DNA of 64,000 bases. Source: Vibrio sp. STUT-A11 (lineage in GTDB: Bacteria > Pseudomonadota > Gammaproteobacteria > Enterobacterales > Vibrionaceae). Below, one piece after another: positions 9,306 to 18,506 of this stretch. The DNA is taken from positions 1,488,001 to 1,552,000 of the forward strand of contig NZ_AP026764.1 in assembly GCF_026000435.1 (NCBI RefSeq), given 5' to 3'. A model generated the notes under the pieces. The model saw nothing but the letters and a program-made list of their open reading frames with translations, was not told the origin of the DNA and made no database searches. Position 1 is the first letter of the stretch, and each line of letters opens with the position of its first letter. Position numbers and translations under genes: made by a program.

Positions 9306-9997
9306 TACACTGCCTCCTTAAGCTCACCCGCCTCCATGCGATAAATACGATCACATCGATCGGCTAAATGACTATCGTGCGTAACCAAAATAAGTGTAGT
9401 GCCATGCTGTTCGTTGAGATCAAATAGCAGCTCAATCACTTTGTCTGCCGTCTGGTGATCTAAGTTGCCCGTTGGTTCATCGGCAAAGAGAAGTTCCGGC
9501 TGTGTCATAAAAGCTCGAGCAAGGGCTACTCGCTGCTGTTCACCGCCAGAAAGCTGACTTGGCAAATGGTCAAGACGTTTTTCTAATCCAACCGCTTTAA
9601 GTAGTTCTGACGCTCTGGCTTCATCTTCTACATCACCGCGCAATAAACATGGCAGAGTAACGTTGCGTAAAGCAGTCAGGCTTGGAATCAACAAGAAACT
9701 CTGAAAAACAAAGCCTAGTGAATCTGCCCGAATCTTTGCTCGTGCTTCATCGTCTAACTTGGAAAGTTCGTTACCCAGTAAGGTGATTTCTCCAGACGTT
9801 GGCGTATCCAGGCCTGCTAATAATGTCATTAACGTTGATTTACCTGCACCTGAAGTTCCGACGATCGCTATTTTTTCGCCTTTCCTGATGTCAATATTTA
9901 CATTTTTAAGGATTGTTAATCGTTCGTGATTAGTAGAGACTTGTTTAGAAACTAAATTCGCTTGAACAATAGGTGCTTTGAGTACAGGTGTTTGCAT
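9305..9997 (-). CDS. ybbA: ABC transporter ATP-binding protein YbbA
   Basis: The 230-residue ATPase has Walker [10 protein letters not shown] (about 48-56), the Q-loop in FVFQSF, signature [14 protein letters not shown] and Walker [13 protein letters not shown], with the switch histidine in [14 protein letters not shown]. This is the MacB/LolD class, which energises FtsX-like permeases. It matches E. coli YbbA over its whole length. Its start codon sits in the CATG that also forms the tesA start on the other strand. The stop overlaps the ybbP start, so the two are co-translated. Confidence 0.95.
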   Translation of the reverse strand: MQTPVLKAPIVQANLVSKQVSTNHERLTILKNVNIDIRKGEKIAIVGTSGAGKSTLMTLLAGLDTPTSGEITLLGNELSKLDDEARAKIRADSLGFVFQSFLLIPSLTALRNVTLPCLLRGDVEDEARASELLKAVGLEKRLDHLPSQLSGGEQQRVALARAFMTQPELLFADEPTGNLDHQTADKVIELLFDLNEQHGTTLILVTHDSHLADRCDRIYRMEAGELKEAV

Positions 9998-10598
9998 GAT
10001 TCGATTACTTTCCTTAGTTCTCTTTTTCTGTTTTTCCGTTACGGCCTTCGCGAACGAAAAACTGCTTGTTTTGGGTGACAGCCTTAGTGCTGGTTACAAT
10101 ATGCCGATTGAGAAAAGTTGGCCTAGCTTACTCCCTGACGTTTTGTTAGAACATGGCCAAAATGTAACAGTTATTAATGGCAGTATCTCTGGCGACACTA
10201 CAGGTAATGGCCTGGCTCGCTTGCCGCAACTTCTGGAACAACATTCACCCTCTATCGTTCTAATTGAACTGGGGGCCAATGATGGCCTTCGCGGTTTCCC
10301 CCCTAATCTTATTACGTCAAATCTTTCTAAAATGATTACTATGATCAAAGATTTTGGAGCGGAAGTCGTCATGATGCAAATCCGTGTTCCGCCGAATTAC
10401 GGCAAACGTTACAGCGACATGTTTTACGATATATATCCAAAATTAGCAGAACATCAACAAGTGCAATTAATGCCATTCTTTCTAGAGCACCTGGTTACAA
10501 AGCCAGACTGGATGATGAATGACGGTCTTCACCCTAAACCAGAAGCACAGCCATGGATCGCTGATTTCGTTGCTCAAGAATTGATTAAACACTTATAG
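9996..10598 (+). CDS. tesA: Multifunctional acyl-CoA thioesterase I / lysophospholipase L1
   Basis: TesA is a periplasmic SGNH hydrolase that acts on acyl-CoA, acyl esters and lysophospholipids. From ATG 9996 the protein has a signal peptide [19 protein letters not shown], then LVLGDSLSAGY with the nucleophile Ser, GANDGLRG with the oxyanion Asn, and DGLHP with the Asp-xx-His pair. A TTG at 9978 would add six residues, but ATG 9996 gives the better signal peptide. The start overlaps the divergent ybbA start, so the two promoters must lie inside each other's coding sequence. E. coli has the same tail-to-tail arrangement of 5' ends. Confidence 0.95.
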   Translation: MIRLLSLVLFFCFSVTAFANEKLLVLGDSLSAGYNMPIEKSWPSLLPDVLLEHGQNVTVINGSISGDTTGNGLARLPQLLEQHSPSIVLIELGANDGLRGFPPNLITSNLSKMITMIKDFGAEVVMMQIRVPPNYGKRYSDMFYDIYPKLAEHQQVQLMPFFLEHLVTKPDWMMNDGLHPKPEAQPWIADFVAQELIKHL

Positions 10599-10621
10599 TT
10601 TTAATGGTCTAGCTCAATAAG

Positions 10622-10678
10622 TGTTATCTAACTTTAGGTTATTCTGAACACGATTTCATTCATCGAGGTTAGATAACA
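10622..10678 (+). promoter_or_regulatory. Perfect 11-bp inverted repeat flanking the fabV ribosome binding site
   Basis: TGTTATCTAAC at 10622-10632 is repeated in inverted form as GTTAGATAACA at 10668-10678, ending two bases before the fabV ATG. The Shine-Dalgarno GAGG at 10665-10668 touches the right arm. Folded in the mRNA the stem would hold the initiation region; as DNA it could be an operator with arms 46 bases apart. Confidence 0.5.
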
Positions 10679-10680
10679 AC

Positions 10681-11880
10681 ATGCGAATAGAACCTTTAAT
10701 TCAAGGTGTTGTTGCTCGTTCTGCACATCCATACGGGTGCCATGCATCAATAAAAGAGCAAATAGATTACGTAAAACAAGCACCGCAAATTAAAAACGGA
10801 CCTAAACGGGTTTTGATTATTGGTGCCTCTTCTGGTTTCGGGCTTGCCGCTCGCATTGCCCTTACTTTTGGTGGTGCAGAAGCCGATACCATTGGCGTCT
10901 CGTTTGAACACGGTCCATCAGAGAAAGGCGTAGGTAGCGCAGGCTGGTATAACAATGTCTTTTTCAAACAAGAGGCAAACGATGCAGGCCGGACAGCGAT
11001 CAATATTATAGGCGATGCATTTTCAGACTCTGTGCGCAACGAAGTCATTGAAGCTATAGAAACCTATTTCGAAGGCGAAGTAGACTTGGTGATTTACAGT
11101 TTGGCGACTGGCGTTCGTCCAAATCCAAACAGTGACGAGCTATGGCGTAGTGTCATTAAGCCGATTGGTGTTCCAGTCACCGGCGCTTCCATCATGCTGG
11201 AGAATGATCAGTGGGTTGAGACCACTCTGCAACCAGCAACAGAGCAAGAAGCAGAAGCAACCATCAAGGTGATGGGCGGCGAAGACTGGGAAAGCTGGAT
11301 TGACGCGTTGATCAATGCAGAATCCCTTGCTGAGGGCTGCCAGACTATTGCTTTCTCCTACATGGGGCCAGAACTGACACATCCTATTTATTTAGATGGG
11401 ACATTAGGTCGTGCGAAAGTCGATCTGCACCAGACCAGCCATGCTTTAAACCTGAAGCTGGCTAACTTTGGTGGCGGCGCTTATGCTTCCGTCTGCAAAG
11501 CACTGGTAACAAAAGCAAGTGTTTTCATACCGGCAATGTCGCCTTATCTGCTCGCACTTTATCGTGTGATGAAAGAAAAAGGCACGCACGAGAGGTGCAT
11601 TGAGCAGATGCAACGCTTGTTCACCACCAAACTATTTAGTCACTCACCCGTCCCTGTAGATGGAGAAAGATTGATCAGAATCGACGATTTTGAGTTAGAC
11701 CCGCAAGTACAACAAGAAGTAAAACAACTTGTTGAACAGATGAACGGTGATAACTTCATGCAAATTGGTGACTATCAAGGTTTTAAAGATGAATTCATGA
11801 AACTAAATGGTTTCAACTTTGAAGACATCGATTATTCCCAAGACATATCGAGCGAAGAATTAGCGTCACTTAAACCATAA
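10681..11880 (+). CDS. fabV: Trans-2-enoyl-ACP/CoA reductase FabV (NADH)
   Basis: FabV catalyses the last step of fatty acid elongation, reducing trans-2-enoyl-ACP with NADH, and is poorly inhibited by triclosan. The 399-residue length fits. An NAD-binding GASSGFG lies at residues 48-54, and the family's active-site Tyr-x8-Lys is present as Y237 and K246 in YLDGTLGRAK. The conserved IYSLATGVRP segment follows the fourth strand. V. cholerae FabV is the founding member. The gene is preceded by a perfect dyad over its initiation region and followed by a clear terminator, so it appears to be transcribed alone. Confidence 0.97.
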   Translation: MRIEPLIQGVVARSAHPYGCHASIKEQIDYVKQAPQIKNGPKRVLIIGASSGFGLAARIALTFGGAEADTIGVSFEHGPSEKGVGSAGWYNNVFFKQEANDAGRTAINIIGDAFSDSVRNEVIEAIETYFEGEVDLVIYSLATGVRPNPNSDELWRSVIKPIGVPVTGASIMLENDQWVETTLQPATEQEAEATIKVMGGEDWESWIDALINAESLAEGCQTIAFSYMGPELTHPIYLDGTLGRAKVDLHQTSHALNLKLANFGGGAYASVCKALVTKASVFIPAMSPYLLALYRVMKEKGTHERCIEQMQRLFTTKLFSHSPVPVDGERLIRIDDFELDPQVQQEVKQLVEQMNGDNFMQIGDYQGFKDEFMKLNGFNFEDIDYSQDISSEELASLKP

Positions 11881-11927
11881 ACTCCGTCTCACACGTATCA
11901 CATTTGAGACAGCTAGCAACTATTAAG

Positions 11928-11956
11928 AGTCCTGAGCCATTTTCAGGACTTTTTTA
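11928..11956 (+). terminator. Terminator of fabV
   Basis: AGTCCTGA, a 7-nt loop and TCAGGACT are followed by TTTTT, 48 bases past the stop codon. Confidence 0.9.
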
Positions 11957-12068
11957 TGTTTCGCACTGACCCACCTCTATAATTAATGGGTATAAGTAGT
12001 GATATCAAAACGCAAACCGTAATAAGGTTCAATTCACAGGGTGTGATTCGAAGGTAAAGGACAACAGT

Positions 12069-13991
12069 ATGGGGAGAATTCAAACATTAAGCTATACTAT
12101 CCCAGATTCAATGCAGAAAAGTTGGCAAGAGATAGTTAACCTGTTGGCTCAAATTGGTGAAGTGCCAACCACACTCATAATGCGTGCCCACCAAGATTAC
12201 CTTGAAGTTAACATTTCGAGTCATACGCCAGGAAATCCCTATAAGCCCGGAGACAAAGAATCATATGGCAGTGGGCTATATTGCGAATATGTGATTAACA
12301 ACCAGCAAGCCCTTGTCGTCTCCAATGCCCCTGAAGACAAAGATTGGTGCAACAACCCCGATATAGACCTAGGGATGATATCCTACTCTGGCCTGCCCTT
12401 GCTCTGGCCGAATGGTGAAGTTTTCGGCACCCTCTGCATGCTCGACTCCAAAGCTAATCAGTTCAGTGAAACATATCTTCAGCTAATGAGCACTTTCAAA
12501 GATTCCATTGAGGCACAGCTCGCCGTAGTGTTTCAACAGCACAAGTTATTACGTCTAAACCATGAACTACAGAATCGTGTAGAAAACAGGACCACAGACC
12601 TTGCTCAACTTAGTTATTCACTGACCAAAGAAATTGATCGGCGTAAAGCGGCTGAAAAACAAGTGAGCTATCAAAAAACACATGACCAAGGAACAGGGCT
12701 GTTAAACCGCTCTGCGTTAGAGGAAATAGTGGCAAAATTTCTTCAAGCGCTCGAAGACGATCAGCAATCTCTCGTTATCATCAATATTGGGTTTAGTAAC
12801 GCGAGAAGTATACAAACACGATATGGATTCGAAGCCTTTGATGAAATACTCAAAGAATTTCACTCTCGCCTAACTAAGCATGAATCCAGTTTTGTTTCAG
12901 GAAGACCAAGTTCAAATGATTTGGTGCTGTTAATTTCCGGAGATTATGTTGAGACAAAACTCAATCAATTGCTTGAAGAAATATCCAATGTAAGCGTAGG
13001 CAATTTTTACAATAATGGGACCGAAGTGCATTTACACACCTACATCGGTGTTGTAAGGGCTCAAAAAAATAGCAATGCCAAGCAACTATTACAAAATGCC
13101 AGCTATGCGATGCTGTTATGCAAAGAGTCTGGAGAAGCGTACAGATACTTTAGCGAAAGTCACTCAAACGATCTAAACAACCATAGTCAACTGGAAGGCT
13201 ACTTGTTACAAGCCGTACGTAATGATGATCTCATGCTTTATTTTCAACCAAAGGTTAACCCAAACACTCACGAATGGATTGGAGCCGAAGCTTTATTGCG
13301 CTGGCGTCATCCAGTGTTAGGTGATGTATCCAATGAAGCCTTGATCCGAATGGCAGAGCAGAACGGCTTGATATTTGAAGTCGGATTGTTTGTTCTCCGC
13401 ACGGCAGTCGCAAAAGCCAAACAGTGGTCAGAATTGACGGATGACTTTAAAATTGCGGTAAATGTTTCTCCTATCCAGTTACAAAACGTTAATTTTGCCG
13501 ACCAGATTGAGCACCTACTAGAAGCATTTCACCTACCAGCACAGTTCGTCGAATTGGAAGTCACTGAAAGTGCTTTAATCGCAGATGAAACGATTGCGGT
13601 TACAACACTCAACAAATTGCATCAGTTGGGTGTGACATTGTCACTCGATGACTTCGGCACCGGATTTGCTTCCTTTAGTTATTTGAAGAAGTACCCGTTT
13701 GATACCATAAAAATTGACAAGAGCTTTGTCCAGCAAATGGATAAGTCGGATAACGATCGGGCCATTATTCGATCCATTATCCACATTGCAAAAAAGTTAG
13801 ATCTTCAAGTGGTCGTTGAAGGCGTTGAATCAACAAGTCAGGAGAAGTTTTTGATTGAAGAAGGCTGTGACATCGCACAAGGTTTTCTTTACGGCAAGCC
13901 GATGCCTTGCAATGAATTTGAGCAAGGTTTACTCAGTCAACACCCATTCGATGAGAGGCCTTCCCATTCCTCTGAGTTTGCACCTAAATAA
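12069..13991 (+). CDS. GAF - degenerate GGDEF - EAL protein, probable c-di-GMP phosphodiesterase
   Basis: The 640-residue soluble protein has a GAF domain (about 10-155, with GLPLLWPNGEVFGTLCMLD), a short coiled linker, a GGDEF-like domain (about 203-365) and an EAL domain (about 375-625). The GGDEF motif is replaced by RPSSND near 279-284, so cyclase activity is unlikely. The EAL domain keeps its metal and substrate residues: EALLRWRHP, NVSP, LEVTES, DDFGTGFASFSYL, KIDKSF and EGVES. I therefore expect hydrolysis of c-di-GMP to pGpG, with the GAF domain sensing a small ligand. It appears monocistronic. No membrane segment is present. The degenerate GGDEF may bind GTP and activate the EAL domain, as known for some members. 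Confidence 0.9.
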   Translation: MGRIQTLSYTIPDSMQKSWQEIVNLLAQIGEVPTTLIMRAHQDYLEVNISSHTPGNPYKPGDKESYGSGLYCEYVINNQQALVVSNAPEDKDWCNNPDIDLGMISYSGLPLLWPNGEVFGTLCMLDSKANQFSETYLQLMSTFKDSIEAQLAVVFQQHKLLRLNHELQNRVENRTTDLAQLSYSLTKEIDRRKAAEKQVSYQKTHDQGTGLLNRSALEEIVAKFLQALEDDQQSLVIINIGFSNARSIQTRYGFEAFDEILKEFHSRLTKHESSFVSGRPSSNDLVLLISGDYVETKLNQLLEEISNVSVGNFYNNGTEVHLHTYIGVVRAQKNSNAKQLLQNASYAMLLCKESGEAYRYFSESHSNDLNNHSQLEGYLLQAVRNDDLMLYFQPKVNPNTHEWIGAEALLRWRHPVLGDVSNEALIRMAEQNGLIFEVGLFVLRTAVAKAKQWSELTDDFKIAVNVSPIQLQNVNFADQIEHLLEAFHLPAQFVELEVTESALIADETIAVTTLNKLHQLGVTLSLDDFGTGFASFSYLKKYPFDTIKIDKSFVQQMDKSDNDRAIIRSIIHIAKKLDLQVVVEGVESTSQEKFLIEEGCDIAQGFLYGKPMPCNEFEQGLLSQHPFDERPSHSSEFAPK

Positions 13992-14114
13992 ATTTGCTAT
14001 AGATCTTCCAGTTTAGCTGTCTCTGTTACCTGTATATTGCCGTATACTGCTTTACTCTATTGTCGGTGATTCCTATAATCGCCGCCCGCTTCTATTAAAA
14101 AGGCCAATATTTTC

Positions 14115-15770
14115 ATGGATCAGTTAACTGCCACGCTTAAGAAAATTGAAAAGCAGAACTACCGTGCTTACCAGCAAATCAAAGGTCAATATGACTTTAC
14201 TGATTTCACTTTGTTTATCGACCACATTCAAGGTGACCCTTATGCTTCTGCTTCTCGCTTGCGTGCAACTCGCGAATGGTCTCTAACCGGTCTTGAGTGG
14301 CTGAGAAATGAATCTGCGGCTTTCCAACGAGCTGCACGAGATTTTATCGCTCGCAGTTTTGACCTTTTTGCCAAGCAAGAAAACTCAGTTTCCATCGCTT
14401 TAAATGGCCAAACAGTACTCGACAATACTGCCGTTCTGTTTACTGAAGAAGGTATTGAACTGCGTTTTCGAGTAAATCTTCCAGCCGAAGGCCGCTCAGT
14501 GCTTGGTAAAAAGGCCAACAACATTCTGACTTTCCACTTACCTAAGTTTATTCGACGTGCCACGCTCGAACGTGAGTTAGATAAAGATGCTCTGATGAAG
14601 CACTGCCAGGTAGTGGAAGATCAAGAAGCGCTTCGAGATCAATTAGAAGCGCATAATCTAGTCGCGTTTGTTGCTAACGGCAGCATTCTTCCTCGTGTGG
14701 CAGGCAACTGCGATTTGCCAATGAAAGATGCGGTTGAATTTAAAGCGCCAGAATCACTGCAAGTCACGCTACATGCGCCAAATAAGGGTTATGTTACCGG
14801 CTTAGGCATTCCGAAGGGCATCTCTCTGATTGTAGGCGGCGGTTTCCATGGTAAATCAACCTTATTAAATGCGATTGAACGATCTATTTACGATCACGTT
14901 CCAGAAGATGGTCGTGAGTATGTAGTCACCGACAATAAATCAATGAAGATTCGCGCTGAAGATGGTCGCTGCGTCCATCATTTGAATCTGGCGAATTACA
15001 TTAACCATCTGCCAATGGGTAAGGATACTGCAGACTTTGCGACCCAAGATGCATCGGGTTCAACGTCTCAGGCAGCTTGGCTGCAAGAGTCCATAGAAGC
15101 GGGAGCAACTTCCCTGCTTATTGACGAGGATACGTCAGCAACGAACTTTATGATTCGCGATGAGCGCATGCAAGCATTAGTGGCGAAAGGCGATGAGCCA
15201 ATTACCCCACTGGTCGATCGTATCGGGCAACTTAGAGACGAGCTCGATGTTTCGACGATTATCGTTATGGGCGGTTCTGGCGACTACCTTGATGTGGCTG
15301 ATACCGTCATTCAGATGCATGACTACCAAGCGGTTGATGTTACCGAAAAAGCGAAACAGGTTATTGCCCAGCATCCGACTCAGCGTCACAACGAATCGGA
15401 ACAAGCGTTAAAAACGTTCCGTCCACGAGCGTTAAACCGCGTAGCATTAATGAACATCCTTACTGATGGTAAGTTCCGTATTAATGCCAAAGGCAAAGAT
15501 TCACTTCGCTTCGGCAAAGAGTTTACCGATTTGAGTGCGTTAGAGCAGCTGGAATCCGCAGACGAAGTAAACACGATTGGTTGGTTGTGGTTCCAGTTAG
15601 CACAGCTTCCTGGCTGGTGTGATAACCCAGCGAAAGAAATCGAAGAATTGTTGTCAGCAGACTGGCATACATCGTTGCCAAAACAAGGGGATTTAGCGAA
15701 ACCTCGCACATTAGATGTGATGGCAGCGTTGAACCGTATGCGTAAATCGCAGTTTAAACCATCACGCTAG
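14115..15770 (+). CDS. Predicted ABC-class ATPase (COG3044 type, MRB1590-like)
   Basis: The 551-residue protein is an unusual stand-alone ABC-class ATPase. Walker A is GGGFHGKST at 241-249 and Walker B with the catalytic acid is LLIDEDTSATN near 334-344. A DASGSTSQA stretch before it stands where an ABC signature would be. It has no membrane domain and is not next to a permease, so it is not a transporter component. The family is widespread in bacteria and includes trypanosome MRB1590, an RNA-editing-associated protein that binds nucleic acid, so a nucleic-acid role is possible. The bacterial function is not known to me. A GC-rich hairpin separates it from the convergent DnaJ-type gene. Confidence 0.8.
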   Translation: MDQLTATLKKIEKQNYRAYQQIKGQYDFTDFTLFIDHIQGDPYASASRLRATREWSLTGLEWLRNESAAFQRAARDFIARSFDLFAKQENSVSIALNGQTVLDNTAVLFTEEGIELRFRVNLPAEGRSVLGKKANNILTFHLPKFIRRATLERELDKDALMKHCQVVEDQEALRDQLEAHNLVAFVANGSILPRVAGNCDLPMKDAVEFKAPESLQVTLHAPNKGYVTGLGIPKGISLIVGGGFHGKSTLLNAIERSIYDHVPEDGREYVVTDNKSMKIRAEDGRCVHHLNLANYINHLPMGKDTADFATQDASGSTSQAAWLQESIEAGATSLLIDEDTSATNFMIRDERMQALVAKGDEPITPLVDRIGQLRDELDVSTIIVMGGSGDYLDVADTVIQMHDYQAVDVTEKAKQVIAQHPTQRHNESEQALKTFRPRALNRVALMNILTDGKFRINAKGKDSLRFGKEFTDLSALEQLESADEVNTIGWLWFQLAQLPGWCDNPAKEIEELLSADWHTSLPKQGDLAKPRTLDVMAALNRMRKSQFKPSR

Positions 15771-15790
15771 CCAATAATAGTTTAGAAGTA

Positions 15791-15815
15791 GAGGCAGCAG
15801 CTTTTTCGCTGCCTC
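15791..15815. terminator. Hairpin between convergent genes
   Basis: GAGGCAGC, a 9-nt loop and GCTGCCTC form an 8-bp stem between two convergent genes. T runs on both sides are weak, so its efficiency as an intrinsic terminator is uncertain. Confidence 0.6.
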
Positions 15816-15817
15816 AA

Positions 15818-16432
15818 TTATTCCGACCTAAGTACGTTCCAAGCCTCACATAACGCTCTAAAACGTTCAGCGTTACCACCCTCACGATCAGGGTGACAAC
15901 GAAAAGCCAGTTTACGCCACTGTTTTCTGATATCTGCACGAGTAGCAGCGCTATCTAACTCAAATAAAGAGAGAGCCTTGGCTCTATCCATATGAGTGAC
16001 AGAATGTCCTCCAATATATTTTTGATAGGACTGCCAAAACTCGTCGAGTAGGCCACGCACTTCGTCCTCACTGGTGTCGTAATGATCCCAATCCAAATAA
16101 TACCCACGTAATGGATCAGTATGATCCATAGCGGTGAGTGATGAATCTATTGTATCCGTTAGCGTAATATTCATCGCCTGGACATTTAGCCAATGCTCTG
16201 GATGCAGTATCTCTTGCAATTGATATAACGCATTCATGATAAGGAAATTCTTTTTAAACAAATCTTTATCTTGAGATGAGTCAAGCTGGTGAAGACATCC
16301 TCTTGCACTTAACTGACTGGCTAATGTGTGTACTTTCCAGCCTGAAGGATATTCTTTAAGGAGCTCAAATATTGGCCACAACAACGGATTCTCTATATCA
16401 GCATATTGACCCATGTCGCTTCGTCTTGCCAT
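15818..16432 (-). CDS. DnaJ-related J-domain protein
   Basis: The 204-residue protein has a C-terminal J domain with the HPD triad at H180-P181-D182 in LAFRCHPDREGG, which would stimulate the ATPase of a DnaK-type Hsp70. The N-terminal 130 residues, starting from NPLLWPIFELLKEYPSGW, match the DNAJ-related N-terminal region found in gammaproteobacteria. Glycine-rich and zinc-finger regions of true DnaJ are absent, so it is a specialised co-chaperone with unknown clients. The J domain at the C-terminus rather than the N-terminus is the usual layout of this family. Confidence 0.85.
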   Translation of the reverse strand: MARRSDMGQYADIENPLLWPIFELLKEYPSGWKVHTLASQLSARGCLHQLDSSQDKDLFKKNFLIMNALYQLQEILHPEHWLNVQAMNITLTDTIDSSLTAMDHTDPLRGYYLDWDHYDTSEDEVRGLLDEFWQSYQKYIGGHSVTHMDRAKALSLFELDSAATRADIRKQWRKLAFRCHPDREGGNAERFRALCEAWNVLRSE

Positions 16433-16503
16433 CTTTCCTTACCTAAATAAAAACGCCAATAGCAGTAAACCACCAGCCTTAGTACTCTTTAATTAAACTC
16501 GTT

Positions 16504-17343
16504 TTAAATTACGCCAAGTTCGCGTAAACGCTCCATCAAGTAGCTATGTGCAGTGTAACGTTCTGAAAGCACAACATCAGGTTTTGGGTGTAAGAACAGC
16601 GGTAATGAAATACGAGACTTGTCCTGACGACCACCAGTTGGGTTGATAACGCGATGCGTGGTTGACGGGAAATATCCACCCGATGCTTCTTGAAGCATGT
16701 CACCAATATTAATGATCAAGTTACCGAAATCACATGGCACATCGATCCACTCACCTTCTCTGCTCTTAACCTGTAGACCTGGCTCGTTTGCAGCTGGCAA
16801 TACAGTAAGTAAGTTGATGTCTTCATGCGCTGCAGCACGAATCGCACCCGGCTCTTCTTCTCCAGTCATTGGTGGGTAATGCAATACTCGAAGCAAGGTT
16901 TTTTCGCTGTTATTGATCATCTCAGACAGCGCGATTGAGAATCTCTCCTGAACTTCTTCAGGGGCGTATTGCTCAACCCAACCCAAAAGTTCTTGAGCAA
17001 AAGCATCCGCACGTTGGTAATACTCCAGAATTTCGGCTTTCAGCTGCTCTGGGATCTGACCCCAAGGGTAAACATGAAAATATTCTTTAATATCTTTTAC
17101 TGAGTGCCCTTTCGCTACTTCAGAAACAGAGGGTGGAAAATAACCATCTTGGGTATCAACGTTAAAATGAAAATCATTTTTCTGTTCAGAGCTAAAAAAC
17201 GCCTGCCAGTTAGTATAAATTGATTCCACCAACTCTTGGGGAATAGGATGGTTTTTTAACACACCAAACCCAGTTTCACGTAGAGATGCAACGAACTGCT
17301 CAGCGGCGTTATCAGCAAGGTAATCGACAGTTTCCAGTTTCAT
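16504..17343 (-). CDS. 2-oxoglutarate/Fe(II)-dependent dioxygenase, isopenicillin-N-synthase family
   Basis: The 279-residue protein has the facial triad H173, D175 (in AAHEDINLLTVL) and H230 (in PSTTHRVINP). The R-x-S motif that binds 2-oxoglutarate is R244-I-S246. The N-terminal part, GFGVLKNHPIPQELV, matches the DIOX_N region of plant and bacterial non-haem oxygenases. Such enzymes oxidise a small substrate with O2 and 2-oxoglutarate; the substrate cannot be read here. It is transcribed alone, away from the plus-strand YjdF-like gene. Confidence 0.88.
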   Translation of the reverse strand: MKLETVDYLADNAAEQFVASLRETGFGVLKNHPIPQELVESIYTNWQAFFSSEQKNDFHFNVDTQDGYFPPSVSEVAKGHSVKDIKEYFHVYPWGQIPEQLKAEILEYYQRADAFAQELLGWVEQYAPEEVQERFSIALSEMINNSEKTLLRVLHYPPMTGEEEPGAIRAAAHEDINLLTVLPAANEPGLQVKSREGEWIDVPCDFGNLIINIGDMLQEASGGYFPSTTHRVINPTGGRQDKSRISLPLFLHPKPDVVLSERYTAHSYLMERLRELGVI

Positions 17344-17605
17344 GACTTTACTTCTTTTTTATTTAGTTGAGTCACGGATTCTATGTACCGGCATGTTGTA
17401 AATCAAACTTTAATGAAATGTGCACGTGCAAATGCTTCAATGTTGCGCGCTGTGTAAACTATCCAACAGTTATCGTTATTAATATTAAGCGAAAACAAAC
17501 AATTGCACAGCGTTCAATTAAATGTAATCATTAACTCGGTAGGTTGAGCAATTCTCAATTCGTTCGACTTGTCGTAAAAAACCAAGTGAAGGATCGAATC
17601 AACTT

Positions 17606-18202
17606 ATGAAAAGTACTTCTACATTGTTGGGTCTAACGATTATTTATGCCGTCGTGTTTTTGTTTTCAGCATTGGAGCCTAACTCACGGGCCGTTTGGTT
17701 TGCGGAGATTTTCCCTGCAATTGGTATCCTGATAGCAATTTGGGTGTTATCTATTCGCTACCAATTTAGTAATACGGCTTATGTCTTAATGTTTATTTGG
17801 TTATGTATCCATACGGTTGGCGCAAAATATACTTTTTCGGAAGTCCCTTTTGACTGGTTTAACAACTTAATTGGATCAGAAAGAAACAATTTTGATCGTG
17901 TCGCTCACTTCTCTATCGGGCTATACGCCTACCCGATCGCAGAATATTTGATCTACAAAAAGAAGATCAATATTAAGTTTTCTTGTTGGTTTGCTTTATT
18001 TGCCATTATGTCTTTGGCGGCAGGCTATGAAATCATTGAGTGGTGGTACGCCGCTATCGCTGGTGGTGATGAGGGTATCGCATTTTTGGGCTCACAGGGC
18101 GATACATGGGATGCCCAGAAAGACATCCTATGTGACACGGTAGGTGCGATCGTCGCCTTGATCTTAATGACGACTCAGCGTCGACTCGCGAAGCCACTCT
18201 AA
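17606..18202 (+). CDS. Inner-membrane protein, YjdF/DUF2238 family
   Basis: The 198-residue protein has about six hydrophobic segments. It carries the family wording HTVGAKYTFSEVPFDWFNNL and ERNNFDRVAHFSIGLYAYPIAE, with histidine, arginine and aspartate residues in or near the membrane, matching E. coli YjdF. Function is unknown. Its 3' end overlaps the 3' end of the convergent cutA gene by 39 bases, so the two mRNAs are complementary there. Confidence 0.85.
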   Translation: MKSTSTLLGLTIIYAVVFLFSALEPNSRAVWFAEIFPAIGILIAIWVLSIRYQFSNTAYVLMFIWLCIHTVGAKYTFSEVPFDWFNNLIGSERNNFDRVAHFSIGLYAYPIAEYLIYKKKINIKFSCWFALFAIMSLAAGYEIIEWWYAAIAGGDEGIAFLGSQGDTWDAQKDILCDTVGAIVALILMTTQRRLAKPL

Positions 18203-18496
18203 ATACGGATTAAAACCGTCAACAATAGGAACTTGTACGATCTGGGCGACTTCATATTCGTGCAAGTTCTCAATTTTTTCTTCAACAAGTTCGTATAATT
18301 CACGCCGAGTTTTAATCACCAACAGCCATTCGGTATCAGTGCAAATTTCGCCTTTCCATACATAATGACTTTCGATTGGCATCGTTTGAATGCACGCTGC
18401 CAATTCTGCTTCTAACAGACCTTTAATGATTAGATCTCGGTTCTTTTCATTAGCCGTGGTGCTTAATACGATACAGTAATCATTCTCTACGGACAT
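18164..18496 (-). CDS. cutA: Divalent-cation tolerance protein CutA
   Basis: The 110-residue protein fits the small trimeric CutA1 family: an N-terminal strand CIVLSTTANEKN, a central LAACIQTMPIESHYVWKGEI and the C-terminal YEVAQIVQVPIVDGFNPYLEW. CutA binds copper and other divalent ions in vitro; the true role is unclear. It follows the zinc-ribbon gene by ten bases and so forms an operon with it and the SgrR-like regulator. It overlaps the convergent YjdF-like gene at its 3' end. Confidence 0.93.
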   Translation of the reverse strand: MSVENDYCIVLSTTANEKNRDLIIKGLLEAELAACIQTMPIESHYVWKGEICTDTEWLLVIKTRRELYELVEEKIENLHEYEVAQIVQVPIVDGFNPYLEWLRESTLSRH

Positions 18497-18506
18497 TACT
18501 CACTCC

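Noticed and set aside
8740..9321. A 193-codon plus-strand frame inside ybbP
   Set aside because: It is the antisense shadow of a conserved permease and has no domain of its own.
17421..17430. Palindrome TGCACGTGCA before the YjdF-like gene
   Set aside because: It is a 10-bp palindrome with no match to a regulator I can name and no second copy nearby.
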